6,880 nucleotides of DNA from a bacterium (GCA_021161965.1 JAGGZP010000020.1:1-6880), one strand, 5' to 3'. Counted from the stretch's first letter, positions 1-5,763 are shown. Numbers and translations: made by a program. The notes: generated by a model not told the origin, from the letters alone.

Positions 1-37
1 ATTAGAAATTAGGTTAATTAGGAATTTCTCTCGTATA

Positions 38-565
38 TTATTCTTGATAGTAGCTATCAATTACAAGACTATATTTACCATTTTTTACAGACATATTCAA
101 ATTTTTAATATCCATAATTCTTGCATCATCTTCAATATTTTTTAGAAATATTTTGAAATCTTCGTAATTTCCTTTTGCCAAGTCAACATTTGTTTTAATT
201 ACCCCTTTCTCGATTTTAAAGGATATATTTGTAATTGTTAAACCGGAAATTTTTCTTGCCCTATCTATAGCTAGCATTAAGCCAGCTAAATCTGGTTGTG
301 TAGAAATTACGCTCTCTAACTTTTTGATTTTATTTTGGTCAAGTTTTTCAAAATTTTTATCTAAATCTTTTAGTTTTGCTAAATATCTTTTCTGTGCTGA
401 GATAATTCGTTTATAAGTACTAATATCAAAACTGCCGCCCGGTTTTAGGATTTCCCAATTCGGTTTTAGTAAATATAAATATCCTAAACCAAAAACAATA
501 AGAGCAAGAATTAAAACAAACAACCAAAAATAGCGAACAAAAATTGTGCCAAAACTTAGTTTCAT
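38..565 (-). CDS. pilO: PilO-like type IV pilus inner-membrane alignment protein
   Basis: The 175-residue protein has the PilO plan: a short cytoplasmic N-terminus, one membrane segment at about residues 12-32, a charged helical stretch likely to form a coiled coil (about 50-85), and a small alpha/beta domain (about 90-175) of the ferredoxin-like kind that pairs with PilN in the periplasm or its equivalent. Sequence similarity is weak in this family, so the call leans on architecture and on being last in a pilM-pilN-pilO order. It starts with ATG 7 bases after the pilN stop, so the two are surely cotranscribed. The bases just before the start contain no Shine-Dalgarno sequence; an AGGAG in the end of pilN lies about 21 bases away, too far to be the usual site. 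In known systems PilO and PilN form a heterodimer that couples PilM to the rest of the machine. The stop lies 37 bases from the window edge, so whether the operon continues cannot be seen. Confidence 0.75.
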   Translation of the reverse strand: MKLSFGTIFVRYFWLFVLILALIVFGLGYLYLLKPNWEILKPGGSFDISTYKRIISAQKRYLAKLKDLDKNFEKLDQNKIKKLESVISTQPDLAGLMLAIDRARKISGLTITNISFKIEKGVIKTNVDLAKGNYEDFKIFLKNIEDDARIMDIKNLNMSVKNGKYSLVIDSYYQE

Positions 566-572
566 AAATTGT

Positions 573-1325
573 TTATTTATAAAACACTCCTGGAATTAGT
601 ATTAATTTAATTTTAAAATTTATTCCTCCAGTTTTATTAAAGGTAATATCAGAAATATCTACGCTTTTGACGAAATTTTTAGCACTGGAAAAAGCAAGCC
701 ATTGATGAGCAATAGCGCTTAAATTTTTTGCCGTAGCTAAAAGAGTAATTTTTCCCGAGGTATCCGCTGAAAAATCTCCGTAATAGATGTCAGGGATAGT
801 ATAATATTCCAAAAGGGAAAAGAATTTTGTCCAATAAATGTGTTGATTAAGTATATTATCAATTCTTTTTACTTTTTTTTCTAAAGAAATAACGCGATTT
901 TCTATTGGTAAATAAATTTTTATCTCTTTATCGAGAGAAGAAATCTTTTTCTGATAATTATTAATCTCTGTTTTGAGTGTTTTATAACGCCAATTTGAGT
1001 AAAAACGAATTGAGAGAATTATTAGAATAAAAATTAAGAGATAAACAAATAGTGTTAGTATTTTTTCTTTAATCAATCTTTTTGGTACTGGGCCTTTTTC
1101 TTTCATTAAGCTAACTTCTAGTCCTGAAGGTTCAAATTTTTTTTTCGGCAGAATCTTTTTTGCGTTTATCTCCATTTTTTTTGTTTTCGTCTCTTTGTTT
1201 TCTTCTAATTCGAAATCCTTCTGCTTTCTTTCTTCAGAAATTTTTATTTTTATTGGGATATTTTCTTTCACCTCTTTTTGTTTTTTTTCTTTTCCCTGCA
1301 TTTCTTCGGGAAGTAAATTAACCAT
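573..1325 (-). CDS. pilN: PilN-like type IV pilus assembly protein with a long cytoplasmic linker
   Basis: The protein begins MVNLLPEE, matching the conserved N-terminal 'NLLP' motif by which PilN docks into a groove of PilM. A single membrane helix lies at about residues 89-107, followed by a probable coiled coil (about 112-160) and an alpha/beta domain (about 165-250) of the PilN/PilO ferredoxin-like type. The odd part is residues 7-88, an extremely Lys/Glu-rich, low-complexity stretch between the PilM-binding motif and the membrane helix; in typical PilN proteins this distance is only about 15-20 residues. At 250 residues the protein is longer than the usual 180-200 for that reason. The start is fixed by the NLLP motif directly after the initiator Met. 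There is no Shine-Dalgarno sequence. The gene is separated from pilM by a 427-base repeat-rich gap, unusual because the two are normally adjacent, so pilN-pilO may have its own promoter. Confidence 0.8.
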   Translation of the reverse strand: MVNLLPEEMQGKEKKQKEVKENIPIKIKISEERKQKDFELEENKETKTKKMEINAKKILPKKKFEPSGLEVSLMKEKGPVPKRLIKEKILTLFVYLLIFILIILSIRFYSNWRYKTLKTEINNYQKKISSLDKEIKIYLPIENRVISLEKKVKRIDNILNQHIYWTKFFSLLEYYTIPDIYYGDFSADTSGKITLLATAKNLSAIAHQWLAFSSAKNFVKSVDISDITFNKTGGINFKIKLILIPGVFYK

Positions 1326-1398
1326 ATACCAAAATTTACCAAAATTATTAAAAAATTTAGAGCGTAAGCGAATAAATTTTTTGTATAATTTTGACTAT

Positions 1399-1543
1399 CC
1401 CGCACCAAATTTGCCACGAAAAATGTTTCTAATTAATTATTTATCACTAATAATTTTAACGTTGCAGCACTGTGCCCGAATAGGCTTGTCGCTTTAGCGG
1501 TGATGTGCTGCCTCCCTGTTATTTTGCAAATTTAGGTGCTGGG
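1399..1543 (+). repeat. Dispersed palindromic element, copy 1 (145 bp)
   Basis: It matches 6525-6671 with 5 substitutions and 2 single-base indels; 69 consecutive bases (1451-1519) are identical. Its ends are near-perfect inverted repeats: CCCGCACCAAATTTGC (1399-1414) against GCAAATTTAGGTGCTGGG (1526-1543). Pairing continues two or three bases outside (TAT before, ATA after). Inside, GCAGCAC (1464-1470) pairs with GTGCTGC (1505-1511) and encloses two smaller hairpins, GCC/GGC (1474-1476 with 1483-1485) and CGC-TTTA-GCG (1490-1499), giving a three-way junction. There is no open reading frame of note and no clear target-site duplication. It could be a MITE or REP/ERIC-like intergenic repeat, or a structured RNA; I do not recognise a named family. 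Confidence 0.85.
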
Positions 1544-1593
1544 ATAACCACTATTTATTAAAATTTATCGAGCCCGTAAGGCGCCCTTTCAAA

Positions 1594-1614
1594 TTTTCAA
1601 TTTTCAATTTTCAA
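1594..1614 (+). repeat. Three tandem 7-bp units (TTTTCAA)
   Basis: TTTTCAA occurs three times head to tail. The reverse complement (TTGAAAA) recurs at 6755-6768 and 6773-6779 in the other intergenic island. It is AT-rich and may be simple low-complexity sequence, but sharing between the two islands suggests a common repeat module. Confidence 0.7.
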
Positions 1615-1661
1615 TGATTAATTTCTCAATTTAAATAAACTAGAAGTTAAAAATTTTTTCG

Positions 1662-1696
1662 TTTTTGGTTTGTGTTTTTTATTTTTTATATTTTAT
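1662..1696 (+). repeat. 35-bp A/T-tract module, inverted partner at 6426-6460
   Basis: The 35 bases match the reverse complement of 6426-6460 with a single mismatch. The informative core is GTTTGTGTTTTTTATTTTTT; the rest is T/A-tract. The G/C positions in the core make chance similarity less likely than for a pure AT run. Its function is unknown. Confidence 0.65.
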
Positions 1697-1752
1697 TTTT
1701 TATTTTTTACTCATTGATCATTGAAAATTGTCTGCCGGTAAACAGGCGTTTA

Positions 1753-2850
1753 TTACATTTCTCTTAAAGCTAAACCAATCGCAACGGCAAAACGTGGAGC
1801 AATTTCTTCAAGCGCTGGTTTAAGGTCTATTGGGTAAGCAATTCTTGCCCAAGGATTACCAATAAATACTTTGGTTTTTACTATGTTAGAAATATAGCTA
1901 GTTAAGTTAGGTAAATAAGCCGAACCGCCAGAAAGAATTACTTTTTCAACCATTTTCCCTGTTTGTGTTTGATAGGCGTTTAATGAATAATTTATTTCTT
2001 CGACTATCGGCCGAAACTCTTTAATGATGATTTCTGGAATTTTTGATGTTTTACTTAGGCCAATATCTCTTTTAATTTGTTCTGCCTTTTTAAAATCGAT
2101 ATTAAGATGCTCGGCGATTGTTTTTGTTAAATTTACTCCGCCAACATCAATACTGCGATTTAAAACAGGCACACCTTTTTCAATTATCATTATATCTGTT
2201 GAAACAGCGCTACTATCAATAATCATTGTTGTTGTTTCTTCTTTTCCAACTAAGGCACGAGATAAAGCAAATGCTTCTGTTTCTAAAGAAACAAGCTGGA
2301 GATCAGCTAGACTAAATATATTAACATATCTTTTTATTAACTCGCGTGATGCTGCAGTTAATAAAATTTTATAGATTCTTTTTGGTGGATCCTTTTGATT
2401 ATTTCTATTTTCTAGTTGGGGTGTTTTTTGAGGAAGTATAACAGCACTTTTTTTCTGTTTAATTTCTTCGATAATTTTCCAATCGAGAACAACTTTTTCT
2501 AGTGGCAATGGGATAAATTTTTTTGCCTCCCATTTAACTGCTGAAGCCAAATCTTTTTTTGACATTACCGGCAAAGTTATAACAGAGTTAAACACAGCAA
2601 AATTTGGTAAAGCAGTAACCACCTGATAGCTTTTTGCCCCAGTTTTTTTATATAATTTTTTAAGTAAGTCAGCTGCTTTTTTTTGAACTTCTTCTGGATT
2701 TCCCCGAACAATATCTCCCATTGCTCTTTCGGCATAACCATAAGTTTGAAGAGTTGGTATTCCTCTTTCATTTTTTAATTCAACTAACTTTATACTCGTA
2801 CTTCCTAAATCAACACCTAAATAACCTTGTTTTTTTCTAAATAAACCCAT
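1753..2850 (-). CDS. pilM: PilM, actin-like cytoplasmic ATP-binding type IV pilus protein
   Basis: The 365-residue protein is a clear PilM of the actin/FtsA fold. ATP-binding elements are visible in order: the phosphate-1 loop GVDLGSTSIK (residues 12-21), the phosphate-2 region IIDSSAVSTDI (210-220), and the adenosine loop ILSGGSAYLPNL (305-316). Family-typical stretches include 'ALPNFAVF' (80-87) and 'KWEAKKFIPLPLEKVVLDW' (106-124). Residues about 130-158 form a Lys/Gln/Pro-rich insert that is poorly conserved in the family. PilM sits on the cytoplasmic face of the membrane, binds the PilN N-terminus, and links the pilus platform to the motor ATPases. The start is supported by MGLFRKKQGYLGVDLG, the normal distance to the first ATP loop. 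It is transcribed divergently from comF across a 105-base spacer holding two candidate promoters. No Shine-Dalgarno sequence precedes the ATG. Confidence 0.93.
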   Translation of the reverse strand: MGLFRKKQGYLGVDLGSTSIKLVELKNERGIPTLQTYGYAERAMGDIVRGNPEEVQKKAADLLKKLYKKTGAKSYQVVTALPNFAVFNSVITLPVMSKKDLASAVKWEAKKFIPLPLEKVVLDWKIIEEIKQKKSAVILPQKTPQLENRNNQKDPPKRIYKILLTAASRELIKRYVNIFSLADLQLVSLETEAFALSRALVGKEETTTMIIDSSAVSTDIMIIEKGVPVLNRSIDVGGVNLTKTIAEHLNIDFKKAEQIKRDIGLSKTSKIPEIIIKEFRPIVEEINYSLNAYQTQTGKMVEKVILSGGSAYLPNLTSYISNIVKTKVFIGNPWARIAYPIDLKPALEEIAPRFAVAIGLALREM

Positions 2851-2855
2851 AAAAT

Positions 2856-2887
2856 TAGTATAGTAAATAAAAATAGTATAGTAAATA
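2856..2887 (-). repeat. 18-bp-period direct repeat just upstream of pilM
   Basis: The 14-mer TAGTATAGTAAATA occurs at 2856-2869 and again at 2874-2887, followed by further AGTAAAT echoes up to about 2896. Read on the minus strand, each copy contains TTTACT and TATACT, so the repeat duplicates promoter-like hexamers. It may be an operator-like site or simply an AT-rich duplication. Confidence 0.6.
2857..2885 (-). promoter_or_regulatory. Candidate proximal (leaderless) pilM promoter
   Basis: On the minus strand, TTTACT (2880-2885; 4 of 6 match to TTGACA) is followed after 17 bases by TATACT (2857-2862). Six bases then separate the -10 box from the ATG, so transcription would begin at the start codon. 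The same spacing is seen at pilD. It lies inside an AT-rich direct repeat, so chance resemblance is possible. Confidence 0.35.
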
Positions 2888-2937
2888 GTAAATAGAGATT
2901 TAAGCGTGTAGATTTTAACTAATACTTTTACAAGAAA

Positions 2938-2966
2938 ATTATAACAAAGAGTAAAATGTTTAACAA
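2938..2966 (-). promoter_or_regulatory. Candidate distal pilM promoter with extended -10
   Basis: On the minus strand, TTGTTA (2961-2966) is followed after exactly 17 bases by a perfect TATAAT (2938-2943), preceded by the extended -10 TG, giving TGTTATAAT. The predicted start is near 2931, leaving a leader of about 80 bases that includes the 18-bp repeats. The -35 box lies inside the first codons of comF, so the two divergent genes would share sequence and possibly regulation. Confidence 0.5.
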
Positions 2967-3672
2967 GATAAAAAAGATTAAAAATTTATTTCTCGATTTA
3001 CTTTTTCCGATCGAATGTCTTTCTTGTGGAAAAGAGGGTTATTTTTTGTGTCCTGATTGTTTAGAGAAAATTCCTTTTGTTGACAAATTTACCTGTCCGG
3101 TCTGTGGCAAACCGTCACTTTATGGTCAAACACACCAAATTTGTCGAAGAAAAACAAGTCTTGATGGTTTAGTTTATGCTACAAGTTATAAAAATGAAAC
3201 AATTAACAAAGCAATCAAACAATTTAAGTATAACTCAATTAAAAATTTAGGTAAACCCCTAGCAAGGTTAATGATAAAGTTTATTGAAAATTCCGGGTTA
3301 AAAAATTTTTTTGCTAAAAATAATTTTATTTTGATTCCAATTCCATTGTTTTTTTTAAAACAAAAAAATCGTGGGTTTAACCAGTCGGAAGTTTTAGCCG
3401 ACGAAATAGCAAATTATTTTAATTGGCCAATCGAAAAAGATTTATTAAAAAGAACAAAACCGACAAGGTCGCAAACGGAACTTACAAAGGGACAAAGAAG
3501 TAAAAATGTTCTTAACGCTTTTAAAGTAAAAAATAAAATTGGACTTTTGAATAAAAATATTATTTTGGTTGATGATGTTTTTACAACAGGCGCAACATTA
3601 AATGAGGCGGCTAAGGTTTTGAAAGAAAGTGGGGTGAATAAGGTTTGGGGATTAACTTTAGCTAAAGATTAA
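2956..3672 (+). CDS. comF: ComF family phosphoribosyltransferase-like protein
   Basis: The 238-residue protein has the standard ComF layout. At the N-terminus is a zinc-finger module with cysteines at 21, 24, 32 and 35 and a second set at 47, 50 and 63. After this comes the ComF signature region around RGFNQS (139-144), and then the type I phosphoribosyltransferase PRPP-binding loop IILVDDVFTTGAT (202-214) with its paired aspartates. Its length is normal for the family. ComF is needed for natural transformation in several bacteria and is thought to act in the cytoplasm on incoming single-stranded DNA, but its reaction is not settled. Here it lies between two pilus operons, which suits a DNA-uptake role, though ComF genes also occur alone. 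The start is ATG with only a weak AAAGAG in front. A TATAAC (2940-2945) upstream could serve as a -10 box but lacks a good -35. Confidence 0.9.
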   Translation: MFNKIKKIKNLFLDLLFPIECLSCGKEGYFLCPDCLEKIPFVDKFTCPVCGKPSLYGQTHQICRRKTSLDGLVYATSYKNETINKAIKQFKYNSIKNLGKPLARLMIKFIENSGLKNFFAKNNFILIPIPLFFLKQKNRGFNQSEVLADEIANYFNWPIEKDLLKRTKPTRSQTELTKGQRSKNVLNAFKVKNKIGLLNKNIILVDDVFTTGATLNEAAKVLKESGVNKVWGLTLAKD

Positions 3673-3727
3673 ATCTTATTAAATTTTATGTTGAATGAAA
3701 CTTATAAATCTTGCGGATTTTTATACT

Positions 3728-3757
3728 TTGGATTTATTGAATTAATTATGTTATAAT
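3728..3757 (+). promoter_or_regulatory. Candidate leaderless promoter of pilD and the prepilin genes
   Basis: A perfect extended -10, TGTTATAAT (3749-3757), has a weak -35, TTGGAT (3728-3733), 18 bases before TATAAT. Only six bases separate TATAAT from the pilD ATG at 3764, so the usual start point falls on the A of the start codon. This predicts a leaderless mRNA, in line with the missing Shine-Dalgarno sequence. Confidence 0.55.
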
Positions 3758-3763
3758 AAAAAT

Positions 3764-4543
3764 ATGTTATTAAAAAGTATCGACATATTCTTTAGTTTCG
3801 TTTTTGGTTTAGCCGTTGGTAGTTTTTTAAACTGCATAATTTATCGTCTTTATCATCATCAGTCCTTATTTGGTCGATCTGTTTGTCCAAAGTGCGGTCA
3901 TCAAATTGCTTGGTATGATAATATCCCTTTACTTTCTTTTATCATCCTTCGTGGACGTTGTCGCTACTGCCATCAAAAAATTTCTTGGCAATATCCTTTG
4001 GTTGAATTGATTACTGGCATTCTTTTTGTCGCAGCATTTTTTTATCGAGGGTGTTATTTGTCAATAAGTAACAATTTGTTGATTTTACTTCGTGACTGGC
4101 TAATTATTTTTGCTTTTATTTTTATTTTTGTTTACGATTTGAGGTATCTTTTAGTTGAGAATGCGATAATTATACCGGCAGCAATAATTGTTTTTATTTT
4201 AAATTTGATTCTCAAGGTGCCGCTAACAAAATTACTTTTAGCAATTGGTGTGAGCGTATCATTTTTCGGTATTCAGTATTTGATTACAAAAGGGAAGGGG
4301 ATTGGTTTGGGCGATTTATCAATTGGTCTTTTGATGGGAGCATCTTTGTCTTGGCCAAATATTTTAGTCGGAATTATTGTGGCTTATATTGTTGGAGCGG
4401 TTGTTGGTTTACTTTTGGTTTTATCTCGAAAGAAAAAATGGGAAAGCAGAATTGCCCTTGGTCCATTTTTAGCTGTTGGAACAATTATTGCGTTGTTTTA
4501 CGGCCAAAAAATTATTAATTTTTATCTTTCAAAATTATATTAA
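3764..4543 (+). CDS. pilD: PilD, prepilin leader peptidase (type 4 prepilin peptidase, A24 family)
   Basis: This is a 259-residue polytopic membrane aspartate protease. The N-terminal part begins with a membrane helix containing GSFLNCIIYRL (19-29), typical of the family. It is followed by a cytoplasmic zinc-binding loop with two CxxC pairs (C41/C44 and C66/C69), the type found in bifunctional peptidase/N-methyltransferase enzymes, and the conserved stretch YDNIPLLSFIILRGRC (51-66). The catalytic aspartates are most likely D125 (in VYDLRYLL) and D184 (in the GLGD motif, 181-184). I count about seven or eight hydrophobic helices. The enzyme cuts prepilin leaders on the cytoplasmic side and may methylate the new N-terminus. 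Its likely substrates are the three prepilins directly downstream, the first starting 6 bases after its stop. The start codon sits at the expected transcription start of an extended -10 promoter. Confidence 0.95.
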   Translation: MLLKSIDIFFSFVFGLAVGSFLNCIIYRLYHHQSLFGRSVCPKCGHQIAWYDNIPLLSFIILRGRCRYCHQKISWQYPLVELITGILFVAAFFYRGCYLSISNNLLILLRDWLIIFAFIFIFVYDLRYLLVENAIIIPAAIIVFILNLILKVPLTKLLLAIGVSVSFFGIQYLITKGKGIGLGDLSIGLLMGASLSWPNILVGIIVAYIVGAVVGLLLVLSRKKKWESRIALGPFLAVGTIIALFYGQKIINFYLSKLY

Positions 4544-4549
4544 TATCCT

Positions 4550-5164
4550 ATGTTCAAAATTTTTAAAAATAATTCACAGTTTTCCACTTGTCGGTGTCCG
4601 TCCATGTCTTCCTCCCGTCGGTGTCCGTCCGTGGTTCCCCCTCGTCCGTGTTCGTCCGTGTCTTCTTTCACTTTAATTGAATTAATTGTTGTTATTTCCC
4701 TTATTGCTTTTTTTGCTGGTTTATTTATTGCTAATTATCACACTGGGGAAAGAATTTCTAATTTATTAACTGAGACACAAAAAATTGCCGGTGTTTTTAA
4801 ACAAGCGCAAAATATGGCTTTAACTGGTGAGTCGGTTTCTGGTAGTCGTCCGGATAGAGGTTATGGTGTTTATGTTGGCAATTTACATTCTTACAAATTA
4901 TTTGCTGATACATCAGCAACTTCAACTTATGCTTATGATTCAGGCGATAAAGTGATTCAAAATTTTACCACGCCCTCAACAATTGAAATTAGTTCTTCAG
5001 CAACAAGCACTGTTTTTGTTCCACCAGACGCAACAATTTATACCGATGGATCACCAGCTTCGGGAATCTCAACTGTTACCATCCACCAAACAGAGAGTAA
5101 TCGCTATCTTTACATTAGGGTCGATGCTTCTTCTGGTCGCATCGACATAGTTTCTTCACTTTAA
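4550..5164 (+). CDS. GspH/FimT-like prepilin with a repeat-expanded leader
   Basis: The type IV pilin signal FTLIELIVVISLIAFFAGLF begins at residue 40, with Glu at mature position +5 and the membrane/assembly helix at about 41-62. The helix continues through 'LLTETQKIAGVFKQAQNMALTGE', like the region after the helix in GspH/FimT pseudopilins. The C-terminal part (about 100-204) is Ser/Thr-rich and predicted beta-rich, ending in a family-like 'DASSGRIDIV'. The unusual part is the 39-residue leader: residues 14-39 are encoded by three 27-bp tandem repeats (CRCPSMSSS / RRCPSVVPP / RPCSSV plus SS). Removing 27 residues leaves MFKIFKNNSQFS before FTLIE, a 12-residue leader ending in Ser like that of the third prepilin. 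An internal ATG at 4604 could give a 21-residue leader, but 4550 fits the operon spacing and the native-looking start. The protein is probably a minor pilin. Confidence 0.85.
   Translation: MFKIFKNNSQFSTCRCPSMSSSRRCPSVVPPRPCSSVSSFTLIELIVVISLIAFFAGLFIANYHTGERISNLLTETQKIAGVFKQAQNMALTGESVSGSRPDRGYGVYVGNLHSYKLFADTSATSTYAYDSGDKVIQNFTTPSTIEISSSATSTVFVPPDATIYTDGSPASGISTVTIHQTESNRYLYIRVDASSGRIDIVSSL
4590..4670 (+). repeat. Three in-frame 27-bp tandem repeats inside a prepilin leader
   Basis: Units begin at 4590, 4617 and 4644, exactly 27 bp apart. The first two share GTCGGTGTCCGTCC; the third starts GTCCGTGTTCGTCCGTGTCT and drifts in its last bases. Each contributes nine residues, so the reading frame is kept. 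It is much richer in G and C than its surroundings. Related sequence appears in reverse complement at 6366-6413. No spacers separate the units, so this is not CRISPR. Confidence 0.9.
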
Positions 5165-5188
5165 TTCTATAGTAGTTATCAATTATCA

Positions 5189-5701
5189 ATGATTAGTAAT
5201 CGATCAAGCTCACAAACATTAATCGAAACATTGGTGGCTATTGGTATAATCGCGATGGCATTGGCCGCTATTTTAGCTTTGGCTTTTTCTAATTTGACAA
5301 TTGGTGGAAAAGGTTCTGAAAGAATAACAGCAATTGCTTTAGTTCGTGAAGGCGCTGAAGTAATTCGTAATATTCGTGATAGTAATTGGCTTGATCCGAA
5401 TAATTACTGGCCGTACGGCCTAGATAATGGTTCCTACATTGTTAACTATAACTCAACAACAACAATTCCTGCTGATAATTCAGTAATTTCTTCTTGCGAT
5501 AATTGTCGGCTTTATTTGACTTCGGACAATCTTTATACTCATAATTCTTCTGGGAATAGTTCTACACCATACCGCCGATTAGTTACTATTTCTGATGGTG
5601 ACAATACATCAGAGAAAAAAATTATTGTTGAAGTATATTGGACAGGTCATGGCGGATCACACATTGTTAAATTAGAAGAAAGATTAACCAACTGGCGGTA
5701 A
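5189..5701 (+). CDS. PilV-like type IV prepilin
   Basis: The 170-residue protein has a very short leader (MISNRSSS) followed by QTLIETLVAIGIIAMALAAI, a type IV pilin helix with Glu at +5 and an unusual Gln at +1 in place of Phe. After the helix comes 'AIALVREGAEVIRNIRDSNWL' (48-68), a signature I associate with PilV-like prepilins of Patescibacteria, and the protein ends with 'VEVYWTGHGGSHIVKLEERLTNWR', also typical of that group. A CxxC pair (C103, C106; CDNC) might form a small disulfide-closed loop in the exported domain. It lies 24 bases after the previous prepilin and has no Shine-Dalgarno sequence. A minor pilin role is inferred from family and operon; the surface function is unknown. 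Confidence 0.85.
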   Translation: MISNRSSSQTLIETLVAIGIIAMALAAILALAFSNLTIGGKGSERITAIALVREGAEVIRNIRDSNWLDPNNYWPYGLDNGSYIVNYNSTTTIPADNSVISSCDNCRLYLTSDNLYTHNSSGNSSTPYRRLVTISDGDNTSEKKIIVEVYWTGHGGSHIVKLEERLTNWR

Positions 5702-5713
5702 TAACACGGCATA

Positions 5714-5758
5714 ATAGGACCTATAGGACCTATAAGACTTATAAGACCTATAAGATTT
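5714..5758 (+). repeat. Five tandem 9-bp units between two prepilin genes
   Basis: Nine-base units run head to tail: ATAGGACCT twice, then ATAAGACTT, ATAAGACCT and ATAAGATTT, ending 5 bases before the next start codon. The CCTATAGG palindrome occurs within them. The array fills nearly all of the 62-base gap between the second and third prepilin genes, where a ribosome binding site would normally lie, so copy-number change could affect translation coupling. Function unknown. Confidence 0.8.
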
Positions 5759-5763
5759 GTTTT

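Larger units (their letters stand above)
1326..1752. other. Gene-free, repeat-rich gap between pilM and pilN
   Basis: These 427 bases contain no convincing gene. From left to right they hold an AT-rich stretch next to the pilN start, the 145-bp palindromic element (1399-1543), a small GC-rich patch with the palindrome GGCGCC (1580-1585), three 7-bp units (1594-1614), an A/T-tract module (1662-1696), the 11-mer ATTGATCATTG (1713-1723), and a short GCC/GGC hairpin (about 1734-1747) next to the pilM stop. On the minus strand a weak promoter-like pair for pilN can be drawn (TTTGGT at 1404-1409, 16 bases, TATACA at 1382-1387); it would use the end of the palindromic element as its -35 region. The ORF on the plus strand across 1195-1497 is an antisense artefact. 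Confidence 0.7.

Noticed and set aside
1195..1497. Plus-strand ORF of 100 residues
   Set aside because: It runs antisense to the start of pilN and through the palindromic repeat; its composition (Ser/Phe-rich) is the mirror of a Lys/Glu-rich sequence.
1464..1511. Core of the palindromic element as a tRNA
   Set aside because: Its three-way junction lacks an acceptor stem, a T-loop consensus and an anticodon arm of normal size.
2024..2374. Plus-strand ORF of 116 residues
   Set aside because: Entirely antisense to pilM, with no recognisable domain.
2577..2771. Minus-strand ORF of 64 residues
   Set aside because: It lies in another frame inside pilM and has no independent support.
4590..4670. 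Tandem repeats as a CRISPR array
   Set aside because: Units are head to tail with no unique spacers, sit inside a coding frame, and there are no cas genes.
4476..4676. Plus-strand ORF of 66 residues overlapping pilD and the first prepilin
   Set aside because: It is a frame-shifted reading of the pilD end and the 27-bp repeats; its 'VGVRP' periodicity only reflects the DNA repeat.
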